Origin: Phycisphaerae bacterium
GTDB taxonomy: Bacteria; Planctomycetota; Phycisphaerae; SM23-33
Direction of reading: 5' to 3'
Assembly (NCBI GenBank): GCA_016931655.1
Contig: JAFGEJ010000046.1
Span: 1-34,248, forward strand
Length of the DNA stretch: 34,248 bases
A program made the translations under genes and the position numbers. Below are positions 18,316-27,571 of this stretch, piece after piece. The notes beneath the pieces are model-generated. The model made no database searches and was not told the DNA's origin. It saw only the letters and a program-made list of their open reading frames with translations. Each line of letters begins with the position of its first letter. The stretch's first letter is position 1.

Positions 18316-19518
18316 ATGGAAATTCACTGCGCCAGGAATCCGATCTTTGATCAGCAGCGGAACGTCTTCGGGTACGACCTGAATTTCCGCTCCGGATTCC
18401 AGGACTATTACGACCATCTGGATCCCCGGAACACCTCCGATCCGATTCCCTTTTTCAAATTCCGCGAGCTGACGGACGGGCGGCGTGGGTTTGTGACGGC
18501 CTCCCGGGAACTCGTGTTGAATCTCAACACGTCGGTGTTTCCCAAGGGGCTGATTACCCTGGCTGTCCCGGAGGATCTGCCGCCCGAATCGGACGTTCTG
18601 GACGCCTGCAAACGCCTGAAGAACGCCGGCGTGATTCTGGCGAAAAACCACGTCCGTCCCGACGAGGCCGACAGCCCCCTGCTGGACCTTCTGGACGTCG
18701 CCCGCCTGGATTATCGCTCGGTGCCCGAAGAGGAGCGGCGAATTGTCCACGAAGTGCTCCGCGAAAAGCGGGTCAAAACCCTGGCGGCCGGTCTGACATC
18801 CGCGGAGGAATATGAAGACGCCGCCGCGAACGAATTCCATCTGTTTCAGGGAGAATTTTTCTTTCGTCCCGCCACGGCTCCCCAGGGCGAAATCCACACC
18901 AACAAACTTACGTACCTGCGGGTGATGAACGAGGTGTTCAAACCCAGCCTGCTGTACGATGAACTGGCCGGGCTGATTGAGCAGGACGTTTCCATGTCCT
19001 ACAAACTGCTGAAATTCATCAACTCGGCCTGGTTCGGATTGAAGTACGAGATCAAATCCATCAAGCACGCGCTGGTGCTTCTGGGGCCCCAGGAGATCAA
19101 GCGATGGCTGAGTATTGCCGTCGTGCGCGACACCGGCCAGGATAAACCCTACGAACTTCTGCTGCGCTGTCTCAGCCGGGCCAAACTCGCCGAGCAGATC
19201 GGCGAACAACTGCCCGGATTTTCCCGTCGGGCGTCGGAATTGTTCCTTATGGGGCTTTTATCCGGCATCGACGCGCTGATCGATCAGCCGATGAACGTGG
19301 TGCTGGAAGGTCTGCCCGTCTCGCCGAGCATCAAGTCGGCCCTGCTGGGCGAGCGGGGTGGGCTGCGCGACGTGTACGACGTTATCCTGGCGTATGAAAC
19401 CGGGCGATGGGGCGATTTTTCCGAGACCGCCGGCGTGATTCGCCTTGACGAGAGCGCCATGCCCGACATGACGGCGGCCGCCCTGAAGTGGGGAAACAAT
19501 ATCCTCAGCGAAAGCTGA
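18316..19518 (+). CDS. EAL-like/HDOD signalling protein (YuxH family)
   Basis: 400 residues. The N-terminal part (ARNPIFDQQRNVFGYDLNFR) resembles the EAL domain of YuxH-type proteins, but the catalytic E-A/V-L motif is replaced by Y-D-L-N-F-R and other metal ligands are missing, so cyclic di-GMP hydrolysis is unlikely. The HDOD domain begins about residue 205: LAGLIEQDVSMSYKLLKFIN, SAWFG, IKHALVLLGPQEIKRWLSI. HDOD is a metal-dependent-phosphohydrolase-like fold without catalytic His-Asp, used in bacterial signalling and competence regulation. Start ATG 18316 was chosen because the domain begins directly and AGGACAGG lies upstream; the open frame reaches 18175. It diverges from the che operon and converges with the MCP gene, so it may belong to the same sensory module. 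Confidence 0.9.
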   Translation: MEIHCARNPIFDQQRNVFGYDLNFRSGFQDYYDHLDPRNTSDPIPFFKFRELTDGRRGFVTASRELVLNLNTSVFPKGLITLAVPEDLPPESDVLDACKRLKNAGVILAKNHVRPDEADSPLLDLLDVARLDYRSVPEEERRIVHEVLREKRVKTLAAGLTSAEEYEDAAANEFHLFQGEFFFRPATAPQGEIHTNKLTYLRVMNEVFKPSLLYDELAGLIEQDVSMSYKLLKFINSAWFGLKYEIKSIKHALVLLGPQEIKRWLSIAVVRDTGQDKPYELLLRCLSRAKLAEQIGEQLPGFSRRASELFLMGLLSGIDALIDQPMNVVLEGLPVSPSIKSALLGERGGLRDVYDVILAYETGRWGDFSETAGVIRLDESAMPDMTAAALKWGNNILSES

Positions 19519-19541
19519 TTCGTTTCATCACGATAAAACGA

Positions 19542-19586
19542 CGCGGGCTTCGACTGTTTTTCGGAACAACCGAAGCCCGCGTTTTT
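19542..19586. terminator. Bidirectional rho-independent terminator
   Basis: CGCGGGCTTCG (19542-19552) pairs perfectly with CGAAGCCCGCG (19571-19581), with an 18-nt loop. On the plus strand TTTTTA follows at 19582; on the minus strand TCGTTTTAT follows. It lies between the stops of the convergent EAL/HDOD gene (19518) and MCP gene (19620) and can terminate both. Confidence 0.9.
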
Positions 19587-19619
19587 ATTGAGAAAAATTG
19601 AGAAAAGGAAATACCCGAA

Positions 19620-22124
19620 TCAGAACGTCACGTATTCCTCTTCATTGGTTTCTTCGCTGTTTGCATTCTCCACGGCGGGGTCGCAGAAATTCGCCGAGGC
19701 CGGGGGTTCACGTCGTCGTGACGCGGCGCCGTCATAATCCGCGGCGTCGAGGTGATAGTCCGCCTCGTTTTCTTCGCCTTCGCCGCTTTCCGTTATGTTT
19801 CCGACCCGGTTGCCGTCCACCAGTTGCCGCAGTTCTCGCACCATGCCTCGCAGTTCGTCGGCCTGGTGGGCCAGCTCTTCGCCGGCCGAGGCCGACTCCT
19901 CGGCGCTGGCGGCGTTGGACTGGATGACGCGATCCATTTCCGAAACGGCGCCGTTCACTTCCTCGACCGCGGAGGTCTGTTCCCGACTGGCGGCGGTAAT
20001 CTCATTGACGAGTCCGGCCACCTTGCCGGCGCGGTCGGCGATCGTCTCGAACGCGCTTTGGGTTTCCTTGGTGACGGACACCCCGTGTTCGGCGCGATGG
20101 GTGGAATCGTCGATCAACTCGCCGGTACTCCGGGCCGCCTCCGCGCTGCGCAGCGCCAGGCCACGTACTTCTTCGGCGACCACGGCGAAGCCCTTGCCCG
20201 CTTCGCCTGCCCGGGCCGCCTCCACAGCCGCGTTCAGGGCCAGTAAGTTCGTCTGGAAGGCGATGTCGTTAATGGTTTTGACGATCTTGGCCGTCTTGTC
20301 CGAGGAGGTTTTAATCTCTCCGATTGCCTCGGCCAGGCGTTTCATCGCTTCCTGGCCATTTCCGACGGCCTGACTGGCTTCGTTCATGAACCCGCTGGCT
20401 TCGGTGGTGCTTTGGGCGGACTGGCGGATCATGGACGCGATTTCTTCCATGCTCGCGGAGGTTTCCTGGATATTGGCGGCCTGTTGACTGGCCCCGCCGG
20501 CCAGCGACTGACTCGACTGGGCGACCTGCGCCGACGCCGAAGCGATATGCTCCGAACCCTCGTGCAGATTGCGAATGATCCGACGGACCGGACGGGCAAT
20601 CGAACGCGCGACCAGAATTCCGACCACGATCGACGCGAACAATCCTCCCACGACGACCAGAAACTGAATCCACTGGTTCCGGGCAATGGCCTGGACGCTC
20701 TGTCCCAGCGTTCCGGCGATCCGGTTCCGCGTGTCCTTTGCCATTTGCGCCAGGTCGATTTCGACCTTCTGCATCGTCTGACGAAGATCTTCCGAGAAGG
20801 TGTTGAATTCATGATCCGCCAGGAGCATGGTGTCTTTGGCGTTCATCGTCTGGACCAACTGTTTGCGCAGCGTGACAAAGGACGTTTTCGCCTGCGTCGT
20901 CTGCTCGTTTTCCGGCAGAACGGGGAAAAACGACGCGGCAAAGGCGATGGTTTCATCGATGCGTCTCAGATACATGCTGAGGTCCGATCGTTCCGTTGTA
21001 ATCAGCGAATCCTTCAGCAAGGCGTTGATTTCGTGGCAGGAGGACTGTAACTGGAACGCCGCCGTGATCGTTTCGGAAGCCTGGCGCAGCGTTTTGGCCA
21101 GGCCGTACAGACTTTTTTTCATCTTTTGGGCGTTCTCGTCGGAGGACGCTTTGGCCTTGGTGAGAGTTTCGTTGATGGCCTTGGTGGAGGCGAGTTCGCA
21201 TTCCTCCACGAGTGCGATGGTATTGGCGTCGATGTCCGCCAGGAGCTTTGTGCTTTGCTCCTGCACGCCGCCGAGGGCTTTCTGGATGTCGGCCCGCGCG
21301 GCAAGAGAATCCGTAGCCAGCAGGTTCTTTTTCTGTTTTGCCAGCTCCGTAAAGGTCGCGACGAGTTTTTCCAGGGCGGCGCCCGCGTCTTTGGCCTTTT
21401 GGCCGGTGAAATTTTTGATATTTGCCTGGGACTGCTGAATCGTTTTTTGCGCTTCGCCGGCGGCCTGATCCGCGCCCGCGGCGTCTTCAGCGGCCAGGAT
21501 GTCTCGTGAAATCACTTTGAGGTGATGACAGGCGGCGCGCACGCTCATCGCGGTTTTGACGTCGGCGATGTTCTTCGCCGCCGAGGCGGACAGCGTCTCA
21601 AAGGCCTTGTTCGATTCCCGGGTGTTCTGGCCCAGGAAGCCCTGGATCGACTGGATGGCTTCCTGAATGCTCGATGCACTTTGCGATTCAATGTCGTCGG
21701 CCGTCTGAACGGCAATTCGCGAAATACCCGTCAGCGTACCGTGGCTGGCCTTCTGGTGAACCTGCAACTCCTTCTGCGCGCGCAATTCCGCCTCTTTGCG
21801 CCCCCAGAGTGTATTGAGGCGCTGTTTCTGATCGTCCGTGCAGAGTAGTTCCGCCAGTTGGCTTTGCAACCGCGAAAGGACTTCGTCGGTTTTCGCCCGA
21901 CGAATGGCCTCCACCATGCCGCGCACGGAGGACATCTCGGCGGTCTGCGCATTTTGATGTTCGATCAGGGTGGTGATCTGTCCGGAGGTGGATATCATAT
22001 CGTTCCGGGCGCCGTACAGGGCCCAGATGCCCAGACCCCCGCTGATGCCCGCCACAGCCACGCACAGCAGGACCATGCCCAGAATTCGCCATTGCAATCC
22101 CAGTCGTCCAAACCATTTTATCAC
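19620..22124 (-). CDS. Methyl-accepting chemotaxis protein with very large helical periplasmic region
   Basis: 834 residues from GTG 22124, which has AAGGAG 7 bp upstream; the open frame to 22244 adds 40 residues without support. TM1 is about residues 11-36 ([21 protein letters not shown]), TM2 about 485-507 ([19 protein letters not shown]). The roughly 450 residues between are predicted by their Ala/Gln/Lys/Glu heptads to be all-helical, more like two or more stacked bundles than the usual 150-residue four-helix sensor. A HAMP-like linker follows, then the cytoplasmic hairpin whose tip ([20 protein letters not shown] and [18 protein letters not shown]) binds CheA/CheW. The end EEEYVTF, after an acidic linker, resembles a CheR/CheB tether peptide (xWxxF type), with Tyr for Trp. 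Ligand unknown. It is transcribed towards the che operon but is separated by the terminator at 19542 and the EAL/HDOD gene. Confidence 0.93.
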   Translation of the reverse strand: MIKWFGRLGLQWRILGMVLLCVAVAGISGGLGIWALYGARNDMISTSGQITTLIEHQNAQTAEMSSVRGMVEAIRRAKTDEVLSRLQSQLAELLCTDDQKQRLNTLWGRKEAELRAQKELQVHQKASHGTLTGISRIAVQTADDIESQSASSIQEAIQSIQGFLGQNTRESNKAFETLSASAAKNIADVKTAMSVRAACHHLKVISRDILAAEDAAGADQAAGEAQKTIQQSQANIKNFTGQKAKDAGAALEKLVATFTELAKQKKNLLATDSLAARADIQKALGGVQEQSTKLLADIDANTIALVEECELASTKAINETLTKAKASSDENAQKMKKSLYGLAKTLRQASETITAAFQLQSSCHEINALLKDSLITTERSDLSMYLRRIDETIAFAASFFPVLPENEQTTQAKTSFVTLRKQLVQTMNAKDTMLLADHEFNTFSEDLRQTMQKVEIDLAQMAKDTRNRIAGTLGQSVQAIARNQWIQFLVVVGGLFASIVVGILVARSIARPVRRIIRNLHEGSEHIASASAQVAQSSQSLAGGASQQAANIQETSASMEEIASMIRQSAQSTTEASGFMNEASQAVGNGQEAMKRLAEAIGEIKTSSDKTAKIVKTINDIAFQTNLLALNAAVEAARAGEAGKGFAVVAEEVRGLALRSAEAARSTGELIDDSTHRAEHGVSVTKETQSAFETIADRAGKVAGLVNEITAASREQTSAVEEVNGAVSEMDRVIQSNAASAEESASAGEELAHQADELRGMVRELRQLVDGNRVGNITESGEGEENEADYHLDAADYDGAASRRREPPASANFCDPAVENANSEETNEEEYVTF

Positions 22125-22374
22125 GGCTCGACTCCTTGTGTTGGTTGATGGATTTGCCGTACCTGCATGGCGCAGAGACGGATGGACATAAAAAGAAGAT
22201 TCGCCAAGCCGGTTGTATTTACCGATACCGTACAAAGAGTTCATCGGAATGAATTATCCGAAGTTTCAGAAAAAATAGTGAAATACCCCGAAACGAAGTG
22301 AAGGGAAGACCCGACGAAAGTTGTTTTTTTCCCGCGAGGCAAAAACGGGCGACATTTCCGGTTCGGCAGGTATA

Positions 22375-23151
22375 ATGAACGCCGTGAAACTCGCCACGTG
22401 GAACGTCAATTCGATCCGCTCCCGCCTGGGGCGCCTGGAGGCCTGGCTGCGACGGCATCGCCCCGATGTGCTTTGTTTGCAAGAGCTTAAATGCACGGAT
22501 GAACAGTTCCCCTATGAGGCCCTAGCCGGAGTCGGCTATCAGTCCGCCGTCTTTGGCCAGAAGGCATATAACGGCGTGGCAATTTTGGCGCGTCAGGAAC
22601 TTCGAGATGTTCGCAGGGGATTTGGCGACGGTTCCCCCGATACCGAGGCCCGGCTGATCTCCGCCGAGATTGAAGGCGTGCGCGTCTTCAGCGCGTATGT
22701 GCCCAATGGGCAAGTCGTTGGCTCGGAGAAATTTACTTACAAACTTGCCTGGCTGGCCCGGCTGGCGGATTTGCTCCGGCGGGATTTCGATCCTGCCGCA
22801 CCCATCGTCCTGGCGGGGGATTTCAACGTAGCCGTTTCGGACCGCGATGTATACGACCCCAATGCCTGGGCAGAGTCCGTCCTTTGCGTTCCTGAAGTAC
22901 GCGGAGCGCTGGAACTCGTTCGGCAGTGGGGGTTTGTGGACGTTTTCGCCCGGTTCCATCCCGAAGGCGGCGTCTATTCGTGGTGGGATTATCGTCGCCT
23001 GGCCTTTCCTCGCAATCAGGGGCTTCGGCTGGATCACGTTTACGCGACAGCGGCCTTCACCGAGCGGTGCACGTCGGCCTACGTTGACCGGGATGAACGA
23101 AAGGGCGAGAAGCCTTCCGATCATGCACCCGTGGTCGTGGAGTGGACGTAA
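22375..23151 (+). CDS. xth: Exodeoxyribonuclease III-type AP endonuclease
   Basis: 258 residues of the exonuclease III/APE1 family. Visible catalytic residues: N10 (ATWNVNSIRSR), E37 (LCLQELKC), the Tyr in FSAYVPNG, D and N in LAGDFNVA, and the closing D-H in PSDHAPVV. It removes 3'-phosphate and 3' blocks and cuts at abasic sites in base excision repair. The ATG at 22375 is preceded by GCAGG; a GTG three codons later is a possible alternative. No signal peptide, so a DNA-repair role is preferred over secreted nuclease relatives. Upstream lies the divergent MCP gene. Downstream a 232-bp gap with repeats precedes guaA. Confidence 0.93.
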   Translation: MNAVKLATWNVNSIRSRLGRLEAWLRRHRPDVLCLQELKCTDEQFPYEALAGVGYQSAVFGQKAYNGVAILARQELRDVRRGFGDGSPDTEARLISAEIEGVRVFSAYVPNGQVVGSEKFTYKLAWLARLADLLRRDFDPAAPIVLAGDFNVAVSDRDVYDPNAWAESVLCVPEVRGALELVRQWGFVDVFARFHPEGGVYSWWDYRRLAFPRNQGLRLDHVYATAAFTERCTSAYVDRDERKGEKPSDHAPVVVEWT

Positions 23152-23164
23152 GTGGCCGTGCAAA

Positions 23165-23243
23165 CCTGCCGGCAGGCAGGCAGGATTAACTGAGAAGACG
23201 TATCTCCTTTTCAAGCTGTGTGGACACAGGTTACAAACCTGTG
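23165..23243. repeat. Two small hairpin repeats in the xth-guaA gap
   Basis: At 23165-23184 CCTGCCGGCAGGCAGGCAGG contains a CCTGCCGGCAGG palindrome extended by two GCAGG units. At 23225-23243 CACAGGTTACAAACCTGTG is an 8-bp stem with a 3-nt loop, set in a short GTGG/CCACC-like context. Both have the look of dispersed intergenic hairpins that I recall from metagenome-derived genomes; I cannot count other copies here. The rest of the gap up to the promoter at 23319 shows nothing else. Confidence 0.6.
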
Positions 23244-23318
23244 CCACCATGTAAATTCATCATTTACTTTTGCACGGCCTCTAAAGGCGCCGGCTTCAAA
23301 ACGCCCGCCCTCTGTTTA

Positions 23319-23347
23319 TTGCTTTTGGTTTACACGGGGGCTATCAT
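23319..23347 (+). promoter_or_regulatory. Candidate promoter of guaA
   Basis: TTGCTT (23319-23324) and TATCAT (23342-23347) are exactly 17 bp apart. The predicted start near 23354 leaves a leader of about 30 nt with GAGGAG 6 bp before the guaA ATG. I see no guanine (purine) riboswitch core upstream. Confidence 0.45.
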
Positions 23348-23383
23348 TCCTTTTTCGATCCGCCGCGGAGGCGAGGAGATGAT

Positions 23384-24943
23384 ATGCCCCAGCCGCTGGG
23401 ACAATCCGAAACGATTCTCATTCTGGACTTCGGTTCGCAGTACGCCCAGCTCATCGCGAGGCGGGTGCGCGAGAAGAACGTATACAGTTTGCTCGCCAGG
23501 CCCGACGTGACGGTGGAGGAAATTCTCGCCCACAATCCCAAAGGCCTGATCTTCACCGGCGGGCCGGGCAGCGTGTACGAAGCCGGCGCGCCGCGCTGCC
23601 GGCCTGAACTGCTCGAACTGGGCCTGCCGATTCTGGGCATCTGCTACGGTATGCAGATTGCCTGCCAGTTGCTCGGCGCGGAGATTCACCCCGCCGCGTC
23701 GCGCGAATTCGGCAGGGCGAATCTGAGCGTTCTTCAGCCGGCGGGTCTACTGAAAAACGTGCCCGCCGAAACGACCGTCTGGATGAGCCACGGCGACCAG
23801 GTGCGCGACTTGTCCGACGACTTTGAACCCCTGGCCACCACGCCCACCTGCCCCTACGCCGCCGTCAAACACAAAACGCGCCCGTTCTACGGTGTGCAGT
23901 TTCATCCTGAGGTAACGCACACGCCGCACGGAAACGAGATTTTCGACAACTTTTTATATGACATCTGCGGCTGCAAGGGATTGTGGCAGATGGGGTCGTT
24001 CATCGACGCGGTGGTGGATGACGTGCGTCGGCGCGTCGGCCCTAATGAGCGCGTAATCTGCGGCCTGTCAGGCGGCGTGGATTCTTCGGTCGTGGCGGCC
24101 TTGCTGCACAAGGCCATCGGCGACCGCCTGGCGTGCATTTTCGTGGACAACGGCTGTCTGCGGATGAACGAGGTGGAACTCGTCGAAACCACCTTCGCGG
24201 ATCATTTTCACATTAACCTCACGACCGTCCATGCCGCGGACGTTTTTTTAAAGCGGCTTGAAGGAGTGACCGATCCGCAGGAGAAGCGGCGCATCATCGG
24301 CCATACGTTCATTGACAAGTTCAGGGAAGCCGCCCGGTCGATTCCCAACGCGAAATTCCTCGCCCAGGGCACGCTGTACCCGGACGTGATCGAGTCGGGC
24401 CATTCGCTGGCCGGTCAGGCGGCCAACATCAAACTGCACCACAACGTCGGGGGCCTGCCGGCCGAGCTGGGCTTCGAGCTGATCGAACCGCTGCGGGACC
24501 TGTTCAAGGACGAGGTCCGCCGCATGGGCGAACTGCTGGGCCTGCCCGAACGGATGGTCTGGCGGCATCCGTTCCCCGGCCCGGGCCTGGCGGTCCGCTG
24601 CCTCGGCGAGGTGACGCCGCAGCGCCTCGATACGCTCCGCCAGGCGGACAACATTTTGATCGAGGAAATCACGGCCGCCGACCTGTATCGCAAGACCAGC
24701 CAGACCTTCGCCGTTCTGCTGCCGGTTCGCTCCGTCGGCGTGATGGGCGACGGACGCACGTACGAAAACGTCGTGGCCCTTCGCTCGGTCGATACAAACG
24801 ACTTTATGACCGCCGACTGGTCGCGGATCGGGTACGACGTGCTGGCGACGATTTCCAACCGGATCATCAACGAAGTGCGCGGCGTGAATCGCGTCGTGTA
24901 TGATATTTCCAGCAAGCCTCCCGCCACCATTGAGTGGGAATGA
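23384..24943 (+). CDS. guaA: GMP synthase (glutamine-hydrolysing)
   Basis: 519 residues, the usual length. Glutamine amidotransferase domain 1-200 with nucleophile C87 in GICYGMQ and His/Glu in [16 protein letters not shown]-pyrophosphatase domain from about 215 with the P-loop-like [10 protein letters not shown], and the C-terminal dimerization domain from about 400 ending [13 protein letters not shown], the almost invariant end of GuaA. It converts XMP to GMP with glutamine and ATP. All catalytic motifs are intact. The ATG is supported by GAGGAG at good spacing. The stop overlaps the start of the enolase-superfamily gene (ATGA), suggesting coupled translation. Confidence 0.98.
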   Translation: MPQPLGQSETILILDFGSQYAQLIARRVREKNVYSLLARPDVTVEEILAHNPKGLIFTGGPGSVYEAGAPRCRPELLELGLPILGICYGMQIACQLLGAEIHPAASREFGRANLSVLQPAGLLKNVPAETTVWMSHGDQVRDLSDDFEPLATTPTCPYAAVKHKTRPFYGVQFHPEVTHTPHGNEIFDNFLYDICGCKGLWQMGSFIDAVVDDVRRRVGPNERVICGLSGGVDSSVVAALLHKAIGDRLACIFVDNGCLRMNEVELVETTFADHFHINLTTVHAADVFLKRLEGVTDPQEKRRIIGHTFIDKFREAARSIPNAKFLAQGTLYPDVIESGHSLAGQAANIKLHHNVGGLPAELGFELIEPLRDLFKDEVRRMGELLGLPERMVWRHPFPGPGLAVRCLGEVTPQRLDTLRQADNILIEEITAADLYRKTSQTFAVLLPVRSVGVMGDGRTYENVVALRSVDTNDFMTADWSRIGYDVLATISNRIINEVRGVNRVVYDISSKPPATIEWE

Positions 24944-26124
24944 CCATGACCCCCAGGCCCGTCCAACTTGACCTGTACCGAACGGAAATTCCGATGCGGG
25001 GATTCGATCACGCCGCCGCCAGCCGGTCGACGTCCGAGGCGATCCTTGCGAAGCTGACGTACGACGACGGGTTTGTCGGCTGGGGCGAAACGCTGCCGCG
25101 GGATTACGTCACCGGCGAAACGCTCGAAACCGTGCCCGAGGACATCGAGCGGACGATTTGGCCGGCGTGTGTCGAAAAAGAACTGCTTTTGCCTTCGCCG
25201 AAGCCCAAAGCGATTCCCACCAAAACGGGCCGGCGCTGTTTGAACGCCGCGGCCTGCGCGGTGGACCTGGCGGGTCTGCGCCGCGTTCTGCACGACCTGA
25301 ACAATCTTCCGCCGGCTGTTCTTCAGCAATTGGCGCACCGCGCCCGCCCGCGAACGTACATCGACGTGAAAGTCTCCGGCGTGCTCGGATCCAAAGACCC
25401 CGCGAAGACCGCGGGCCGGCTTCGCCTGATGCGATGGTTCGGCCTGACGGATTTCAAACTCAAGCTCGGCCTGGGCGACGACGTGGACCGCGAAAATCTG
25501 CGCCTCGTCCACAAAAAGCTGCGCCGCGCCCTCCGCGCCGGTGCGGCGACGCTGCGCGTGGATGCTAACGGCGCCTGGGACGAGCAGACGACACCCGAAC
25601 GCATCGAGGCCTTGCGGGAATTCGACGTCTGCGCGGTCGAACAGCCGGTGTATGTTTCCGCGAGAAAACTGGTGAGCCTCGCGAAGCGCTGCTCCCTGCC
25701 GCTGATCGCCGACGAGACCCTTCTGACCGACCGCCACGCCAAAACTTTATTGGCGGAACCGGAAAAGATATGGTGGAACCTTCGCCTGGCGAAAAACGGC
25801 GGGCTGCTGCCGACGCTGGCGCTGATGAATCTTGCGGCTGGGAACAACGTGACGTTTGTCCTGGGCTGCATGGTCGGCGAGAGCAGCATCCTCTCAGCCG
25901 CCCAGCGCCGCCTGCTGCAACTGGGACCGGCGCCGCGATTCGTCGAGGGAAACTACGGCCGATTCCTTCTCTGCGACGATCTGCTTCGCGGCCGAAAGAG
26001 CCTCACGTTCGGCTACGCGGGGTGCCTGCGAACCCTCAAGGACGACGGCCTGGGCGTTGAAATCAGCGAGGAAAAAATCGCCCAATACGCTCGTCCCCTC
26101 AAAACGCTCTTTGCGGAAGGATAA
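24940..26124 (+). CDS. Enolase-superfamily (mandelate racemase/muconate-lactonizing subgroup) enzyme
   Basis: 394 residues. Barrel motifs in order: K-x-K in DFKLKLG, first metal ligand Asp in VDANGAW, Glu in VEQPV, third ligand Asp in IADETLL, then a Lys in NLRLAKNGG and the GCMVGESS loop. This set, with Lys on both faces of the barrel, is that of the MLE subgroup, including dipeptide epimerases and o-succinylbenzoate synthases. It abstracts the alpha-proton of a carboxylate substrate with a bound Mg2+. Epimerization of dipeptides (for instance from murein turnover) is the most likely activity, but substrate cannot be read from sequence. No men genes are nearby, which argues against OSB synthase. 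The first ATG overlaps the guaA stop; a second ATG two codons later is also possible. Confidence 0.85.
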   Translation: MTMTPRPVQLDLYRTEIPMRGFDHAAASRSTSEAILAKLTYDDGFVGWGETLPRDYVTGETLETVPEDIERTIWPACVEKELLLPSPKPKAIPTKTGRRCLNAAACAVDLAGLRRVLHDLNNLPPAVLQQLAHRARPRTYIDVKVSGVLGSKDPAKTAGRLRLMRWFGLTDFKLKLGLGDDVDRENLRLVHKKLRRALRAGAATLRVDANGAWDEQTTPERIEALREFDVCAVEQPVYVSARKLVSLAKRCSLPLIADETLLTDRHAKTLLAEPEKIWWNLRLAKNGGLLPTLALMNLAAGNNVTFVLGCMVGESSILSAAQRRLLQLGPAPRFVEGNYGRFLLCDDLLRGRKSLTFGYAGCLRTLKDDGLGVEISEEKIAQYARPLKTLFAEG

Positions 26125-26139
26125 TACCAAACGCATTTG

Positions 26140-26354
26140 TTTCGGCCCGAAGGGCCGAGGAGCGTCTGGCCGGGGGTGAGCGAAGCGAACCCCCGGAAAC
26201 GATTTTTTTGATTGGAGTCCCGACGGGACGACAGCAAGTTTACTGAAAAGGAATCGTTGCTGTCGCCCCGTTGGGGCTCTAAAAAAATAAACCTTCTTCC
26301 GGGGGTTCGCTTCGCTCACCCCCGGCCAAATGCTTTTCGTCCCTTCGGGACGAG
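26140..26354. repeat. Compound 215-bp inverted repeat made of nested hairpins
   Basis: Two arms of about 95 bp (26140-26237 and 26258-26354) are near-perfect inverted copies. Each arm holds three small palindromes in order: TCGGCCCGAAGGGCCGA (TCGTCCCGAAGGGACGA in the other arm), a CCGGGGG...CCCCCGG hairpin with core GTGAGCGAAGCGAAC, and GTCCCGACGGGAC (GCCCCAACGGGGC in the other). Compensating changes in the first and third keep the hairpins paired in both arms. The centre (26238-26257) is AT-rich. It separates the convergent enolase-superfamily and ispD genes and could terminate both. Sequence 26355-26545 holds no further feature I can support. Confidence 0.85.
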
Positions 26355-26545
26355 GAAAAACGCAACAAAATTTCGGGGAAGCCCCATCCATGTTTTGGTT
26401 GCCTGAATTTTTGGACGGTCTCAAATAATTACCTCGTTTAACAAGCTCACAAATAGAAATACTTCTTTTGATATTTCTTTAAAATGTTTGATTTTCCACT
26501 TCACAAAATGGGCAAGTGCTTTTTTTCATCGTCAATCCTGTCTTT

Positions 26546-27283
26546 TTATAAACGCAGGTCATCCTGGAAGGGATGCAGCGCGCCGAGGTCGCGGGGTTTG
26601 GGCAGGGTGTTCACGACGGCCTTGGCGAAGGCCAGGTCCGCCGGCGTGGTGACCTTGATATTTCGCGGGTCGCCCGCGACAACGCTGACCGGATGTCCCA
26701 TTGCCTCCACGAGCGCGGCGTCGTCTGTGGCCTCTTTGCCCGAAGCATAGGCCTTTTGCAGAATGTCTTTGCGAAACACTTGCGGCGTCTGGGCTTCCCA
26801 GAGATTTTTAAAATCAGCCCGTGGGAGAGTTTCGTCCACCACGCCGGAATCAGCCACCCGCTTCAGCGTGCCGTGCAGCGGCAGGGCCAGCAGGGCGGCG
26901 CCGGTTTTGGCGGCCTCGGCGAAGACCGCATCCGCCCACACGCGCGACACGCAGGGCCGGGCCGCGTCGTGCACGGCGATCAGTTCCGCTTCGTCGCAAA
27001 CCTTCCCCAGCGCGTTGCGCACCGATTCCGTCCGTGTTGCGCCGCCTTCGACGAGCGAGGCGCCCATGAATCCCAGATGCCCGCCGAAGCGCTCTTTCAC
27101 CTCGGCCATGTCCGCCGCCGAGCAGACAAAAATCGTCTGCACCACGTCGCGATGGCCGGTGAAGACCTCCAGCGTGCGGATGAACATCGGCTGATCCTTG
27201 ATTTTCTCGAAGATTTTATTTCGCCCGCCGCCGAAGCGCTCGCCCGCCCCGGCCCCGGGAACGATCACTGCTACCTTGGGCAT
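26546..27283 (-). CDS. ispD: 2-C-methyl-D-erythritol 4-phosphate cytidylyltransferase
   Basis: 245 residues. The nucleotidyltransferase signature is visible as VIVPGAGAGERFGGGRNKIF. The usual A-A-G-x-G is here P-G-A-G-A-G-E-R, and NKIF takes the place of PKQF as in planctomycete-like members. Further motifs: GGATRTESVRNAL, AVHDAARPCVS and AQTPQVFRKDIL, then the C-terminal NIKVTTPADLAFA. It joins CTP to 2-C-methyl-D-erythritol 4-phosphate in the MEP isoprenoid pathway. ATG 27283 has AAGGAG 8 bp upstream; the open frame upstream to 27322 is not needed. No other MEP gene is adjacent. It diverges from the rnf operon across a gap holding palindrome C. Confidence 0.94.
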   Translation of the reverse strand: MPKVAVIVPGAGAGERFGGGRNKIFEKIKDQPMFIRTLEVFTGHRDVVQTIFVCSAADMAEVKERFGGHLGFMGASLVEGGATRTESVRNALGKVCDEAELIAVHDAARPCVSRVWADAVFAEAAKTGAALLALPLHGTLKRVADSGVVDETLPRADFKNLWEAQTPQVFRKDILQKAYASGKEATDDAALVEAMGHPVSVVAGDPRNIKVTTPADLAFAKAVVNTLPKPRDLGALHPFQDDLRL

Positions 27284-27350
27284 GGACAAAACTCCTTGTG
27301 CCACTTCAAACAATTTCTTCATTCACGACAAACACGACGTTGGAAAATCA

Positions 27351-27449
27351 TCCACGGATTACACGGATTGAATTCAGATTTCACGGATTGTATTACAACG
27401 ATTCAAAAAAATTCGTGTAATTCGTCTTTTAATCCGTGTAATCCGTGGA
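27351..27449. repeat. Palindromic repeat, CCACGGATT family, copy C
   Basis: A 99-bp imperfect inverted repeat between ispD and the rseC-like gene. Left arm starts TCCACGGATTACACGGATTG, right arm ends AATCCGTGTAATCCGTGGA. The mark TTCGTCTTTTAATCCG is in the right arm (same orientation as A and B). The rest of the gap to 27503 shows no feature besides an AT-rich flank. Confidence 0.9.
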
Positions 27450-27503
27450 GAATTTTAACTAACCCCCATAGAATACAAGCCCAAAATGCTCTCCGCAAAC
27501 GTC

Positions 27504-27532
27504 TTTACACTCCCGCGACGGATTGCTACACT
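27504..27532 (+). promoter_or_regulatory. Candidate promoter of the rnf operon
   Basis: TTTACA (27504-27509) and TACACT (27527-27532) are 17 bp apart, in the gap before the small Cys-rich gene. The predicted transcript start near 27539 gives a leader of about 33 nt before ATG 27572. It is the only such pair I see ahead of the operon; the evidence is a consensus match only. Confidence 0.4.
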
Positions 27533-27571
27533 CTTTCGTTTCCTGCGGCTGGTGTTTTCCGCGAGATACGT

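Noticed and set aside
22371-22376. TATAAT directly at the xth start codon as a -10 box for a leaderless mRNA
   Set aside because: No acceptable -35 lies at 16-18 bp, and the match overlaps the ATG; a GC-rich genome can contain it by chance.
23152-23383. Purine riboswitch before guaA
   Set aside because: No conserved three-way-junction core could be recognised; the gap holds simple hairpins and a promoter-like pair.
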